A DNA stretch of 6,853 bases, taken from the NCBI GenBank assembly GCA_013329615.1, contig DUKA01000124.1:1-6853 (forward strand). Direction: 5' to 3'. Made by a program: the position numbers and the translations under genes. Positions within the stretch are counted from its first letter, which is position 1; each line of letters opens with the position of its first letter. This DNA comes from Candidatus Bathyarchaeota archaeon. Its GTDB lineage: Archaea > Thermoproteota > Bathyarchaeia > TCS64. This document shows, piece by piece, positions 5,110 through 6,853 of the stretch. The notes beneath the pieces are model-generated. The model had not been told where the DNA came from and did no database searches. It saw only the letters and a program-made list of their open reading frames with translations.

Positions 5110-6419
5110 AAGCAGTACTTTAACTTCCTGAATGGGGCGACGAACTTTTCGACCTCGCCCCTCATCTTCTCGGGCTCCTCGGCGTCGGCTGAGCGCTTGA
5201 TGAGGTCGGCGACGTCGCGCATCTGCTCCTCCTCCATGCCCTGCCGGGTGGCTTCCTGAATCGAAATCCTCAGACCACCCCTACCGTTCGGTGGATCATC
5301 CCAGAGAACAGTCGTGGGCAGGAGTATGTTCGACTCGTTGAACCTCGCCTCGATGGCGCGGGGGCCGAGGTCGCGGACGTTGACGATGACTTGATGCGTC
5401 TTCGTGTAGCCTTTCTCCTTGCCGACGACCTTGAAGCCGCGCTCGTCGAGGGCGCCTGCGAGTGCCCGTGAGTTCGCCTGCACTTGCTTGGCGTAAGCGG
5501 GGCCGAAGTGTGCCAGTTCGCTGAGGCTCCACGCTGCGGCTGCGTACTTGTTCTGGTCGCGGGTCTGTATGAAGGCGGGGTGGGTGAGGGCGAGCATCTT
5601 CTTCGCCATCTCCTCGTTGTTCGTGAGGACGAGCCCCCCGATGGGACCGCCCATCAGCTTGTGGGTGCCGAGCGTCATCACGTCCGCCCCCTCGGCGAGC
5701 GGGTCTTGGAATAACCCGAAGGCGATGAGTGGTCCGACGTGTGCGGCGTCGTAGAGGATGTGCGCTCCCACGGTGTCCGCGGCCTCCCTGAGCCTCTTCA
5801 GGTCGTAGGGGAAGAGTATGCGCCCGCCGCCAACGACGAGCCACGCTGGCTTTACCTTCTTGATGCTCTTATCCAGTACATCGTAGTCGACGTCGAAGAG
5901 GGGGGCGTCGGGGAGGTCAGCAACATTGAGCCCTCTTAGGAGGGGCGGTCCGTTGGGGCGGTAGCTGTCGTTTCCCCCTCCCTTGTTGCTCTGGGACATG
6001 ATTGTGTCCCCCGCCTTGGAGAGGGCGAAGTAGACGAGCGAGTTCGCCATGCTGCTGCTCAGGGTCCGCCACTCGACGTAGTCGCAGCGGAACATCTTCT
6101 TGACGAGGTGGATGATTATGCCCTCGATCTCGTCGATGTACCTGTTCATGGGGGCGGGTGGGTACTCCTTGTCCCCGACGAAGCCCTCCGTCACCCGTGT
6201 GGCGAGGTCCGTGTCCAGGAGCCTGCGCGCCCCCGGGCTGATGGCGTTCTCAGACGGGTTCAGGTTGAGGCACCGGTTCCTCCTCCAGTCGTCGTGCTCC
6301 TCGGCGATGGTCTTGACCCGAGCCGCGATGGCGCGGGGCTCCTTGCACGTGTACTCCTCGTCGATCACTTCGAGGTACTCTATGCTCTTATCGGGCATCC
6401 AGCCCTTGAACGCGGGCAT
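5106..6419 (-). CDS. PLP enzyme of the serine hydroxymethyltransferase fold, atypical active site
   Basis: A 437-residue fold-type I PLP enzyme related to GlyA. Seen, numbered from ATG 6419: N-P-S-E-N (54-58, like A-S-E-N of SHMT), T-E-G-F (77-80), Y-D-A-A-H with D224 and H227 on the cofactor ring, T-L-G-T-H-K with Schiff-base lysine K254, G-P-I-G-G (257-261), and G-G-L-R-I with R384 for the substrate carboxylate. Compared with E. coli GlyA (numbering recalled), Y55 becomes V76, the R-Y-Y-G-G motif with Y64/Y65 is absent, and R235 of G-P-R-G-G becomes I260. An SHMT-related aldolase or transferase with a different substrate is therefore more likely than housekeeping SHMT. GTG 6467 extends the frame by 16 codons, but those are A/T-ending (GGA, AAA, GTT, GAA, TAT) unlike the gene, so ATG 6419 is preferred. 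The stop overlaps that of the carbamoylase-type gene. Confidence 0.85.
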   Translation of the reverse strand: MPAFKGWMPDKSIEYLEVIDEEYTCKEPRAIAARVKTIAEEHDDWRRNRCLNLNPSENAISPGARRLLDTDLATRVTEGFVGDKEYPPAPMNRYIDEIEGIIIHLVKKMFRCDYVEWRTLSSSMANSLVYFALSKAGDTIMSQSNKGGGNDSYRPNGPPLLRGLNVADLPDAPLFDVDYDVLDKSIKKVKPAWLVVGGGRILFPYDLKRLREAADTVGAHILYDAAHVGPLIAFGLFQDPLAEGADVMTLGTHKLMGGPIGGLVLTNNEEMAKKMLALTHPAFIQTRDQNKYAAAAWSLSELAHFGPAYAKQVQANSRALAGALDERGFKVVGKEKGYTKTHQVIVNVRDLGPRAIEARFNESNILLPTTVLWDDPPNGRGGLRISIQEATRQGMEEEQMRDVADLIKRSADAEEPEKMRGEVEKFVAPFRKLKYCF

Positions 6420-6448
6420 ACGTATCTCTACATACTCCCCCGATTCAC

Positions 6449-6455
6449 GTTTAAC
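6449..6455 (-). promoter_or_regulatory. Weak TATA-like box for the SHMT-like gene
   Basis: GTTAAAC on the minus strand is centred 33 nt upstream of ATG 6419, giving a predicted leader of about 7 nt. If the gene instead began at GTG 6467 this box would be inside the coding region. The match to consensus is modest. Confidence 0.3.
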
Positions 6456-6492
6456 GCCTTTTCCCACCCCAATCCAGGCGGGATTCGAAAGG

Positions 6493-6500
6493 TATGAAAG
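6493..6500 (+). promoter_or_regulatory. Possible BRE/TATA for the flavodoxin-like gene
   Basis: CGAAAGG (6486-6492), which resembles an archaeal BRE, is followed directly by TATGAAAG. The box is centred about 33 nt upstream of ATG 6530, so the leader would be about 7 nt. No Shine-Dalgarno sequence precedes the start codon. Confidence 0.35.
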
Positions 6501-6529
6501 GGAGTCCGCGGAAACTGATCCGATATACT

Positions 6530-6853
6530 ATGAGCGGAAAATGCCTAGTCGTCTACTACTCTAAGGGTGGGAACACGAAGGCCGTCGCCGAGGCGGTCGC
6601 TAAGAAGATGGACGGTGACCTCTGCGAGGTCAGCGAGCAGGGCGTAGTGACCCCGAGCGTCAACCCCTCAACATACGACCTCGTCGTGGTCGGAACCCCC
6701 GTGAACGGGTTCAGGGCGTCGCTGCCCATACAGGGTTACCTTACCCAGAACGGCGGAAAGCTACCCAAGTACGCGCTCTACGCGACATACAGTTTGCACC
6801 CAATGGGAACCCTCGGCGGCATGGAGAAGCTCGTCGGGAAGAAGCCCGTAGCC
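6530..6853 (+). CDS. Flavodoxin-like protein (C-terminus cut by window edge)
   Basis: The first 108 residues of a flavodoxin-fold protein; the stop lies beyond the window. Seen: strand 1 C-L-V-V-Y-Y (5-10), then the phosphate-binding loop S-K-G-G-N-T-K-A-V-A (11-20), which matches the FMN 5'-phosphate loop of flavodoxins (S/T-x-T/S-G-N-T). Strand 3 and its loop are L-V-V-V-G-T-P-V-N-G at 51-60, the usual G-S/T-P-V-Y position, with N in place of the aromatic that often stacks on the flavin. Residues 81-86, Y-A-L-Y-A-T, form the next strand. Members of this group carry electrons or act as FMN-dependent reductases in the cytosol. The partner cannot be named. The gene is divergent from the SHMT-like gene, separated by 110 nt if that begins at ATG 6419. 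Coding composition matches its neighbours. Confidence 0.85.
   Translation, partial: MSGKCLVVYYSKGGNTKAVAEAVAKKMDGDLCEVSEQGVVTPSVNPSTYDLVVVGTPVNGFRASLPIQGYLTQNGGKLPKYALYATYSLHPMGTLGGMEKLVGKKPVA

Noticed and set aside
4509..5123. Plus-strand open frame rich in Arg/Pro/Gly
   Set aside because: It is out of frame within the well-supported carbamoylase-type gene and has no family features.
5296..5844. Minus-strand Arg-rich open frame inside the SHMT-like gene
   Set aside because: It is a frame-shifted shadow of the PLP enzyme, whose motifs are all in the other frame.
6420..6467. Sixteen-codon N-terminal extension of the SHMT-like gene from GTG 6467
   Set aside because: Its codons are mostly A/T-ending, unlike the rest of the gene, and it contains the best TATA-like box. 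It is kept only as an alternative start.
6100..6564. Plus-strand frame overlapping the SHMT-like and flavodoxin starts
   Set aside because: It is antisense to the SHMT-like gene and overlaps the flavodoxin start in another frame. No domain is visible.

Overview
The window reads as chromosomal DNA of an archaeon. Most genes start 24-35 nt downstream of an AT-rich TATA-like box, and several start codons fall almost exactly where transcription would begin (leaderless mRNAs). Only one gene has a clear Shine-Dalgarno sequence, and it is the one in an internal operon position. Genes are GC-rich with C/G-ending codons, and intergenic DNA is visibly AT-richer. The exact lineage cannot be read from the sequence; an uncultured thermoproteotal (Bathyarchaeia-like) archaeon is a guess only. 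No phage, IS, CRISPR, tRNA or rRNA signature was seen.

Left part (1-1181, minus strand): a PHP-domain phosphoesterase of the histidinol-phosphatase type, cut by the window edge, lies 43 nt downstream of a GyrI-like small-molecule-binding protein; they probably form a two-gene unit. Positions 1182-1498 are a gene-free divergent regulatory region holding a hairpin followed by six T, two inverted repeats and two outward-facing TATA boxes. Plus-strand genes follow: a 94-aa secreted protein with no recognised family (1499-1783) and a six-helix DUF998 membrane protein (1844-2431).

Right part (2445-6853): two M20-superfamily metallohydrolases of different subfamilies are transcribed divergently from an 85-bp gap. 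One is an ArgE/DapE/ACY1-like deacylase or peptidase (minus). The other is a hydantoinase/carbamoylase-type amidohydrolase (plus). The carbamoylase converges on a PLP enzyme of the serine hydroxymethyltransferase fold (minus), and the two stop codons share one CTAG palindrome. Divergent from that enzyme is a flavodoxin-like protein, cut by the right edge.

The right-hand block suggests handling of amino acids or N-acylated/N-carbamoylated amino acids: release of the free amino acid by one or both M20 enzymes, then PLP chemistry by an SHMT-like enzyme whose folate-side residues are altered. This pathway is inferred from neighbourhood only. I found no convincing new defence, mobile or RNA system. 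The best leads are the atypical SHMT-fold enzyme, the orphan secreted protein with its repeat-rich upstream region, and a possible small RNA between 1230 and 1344.
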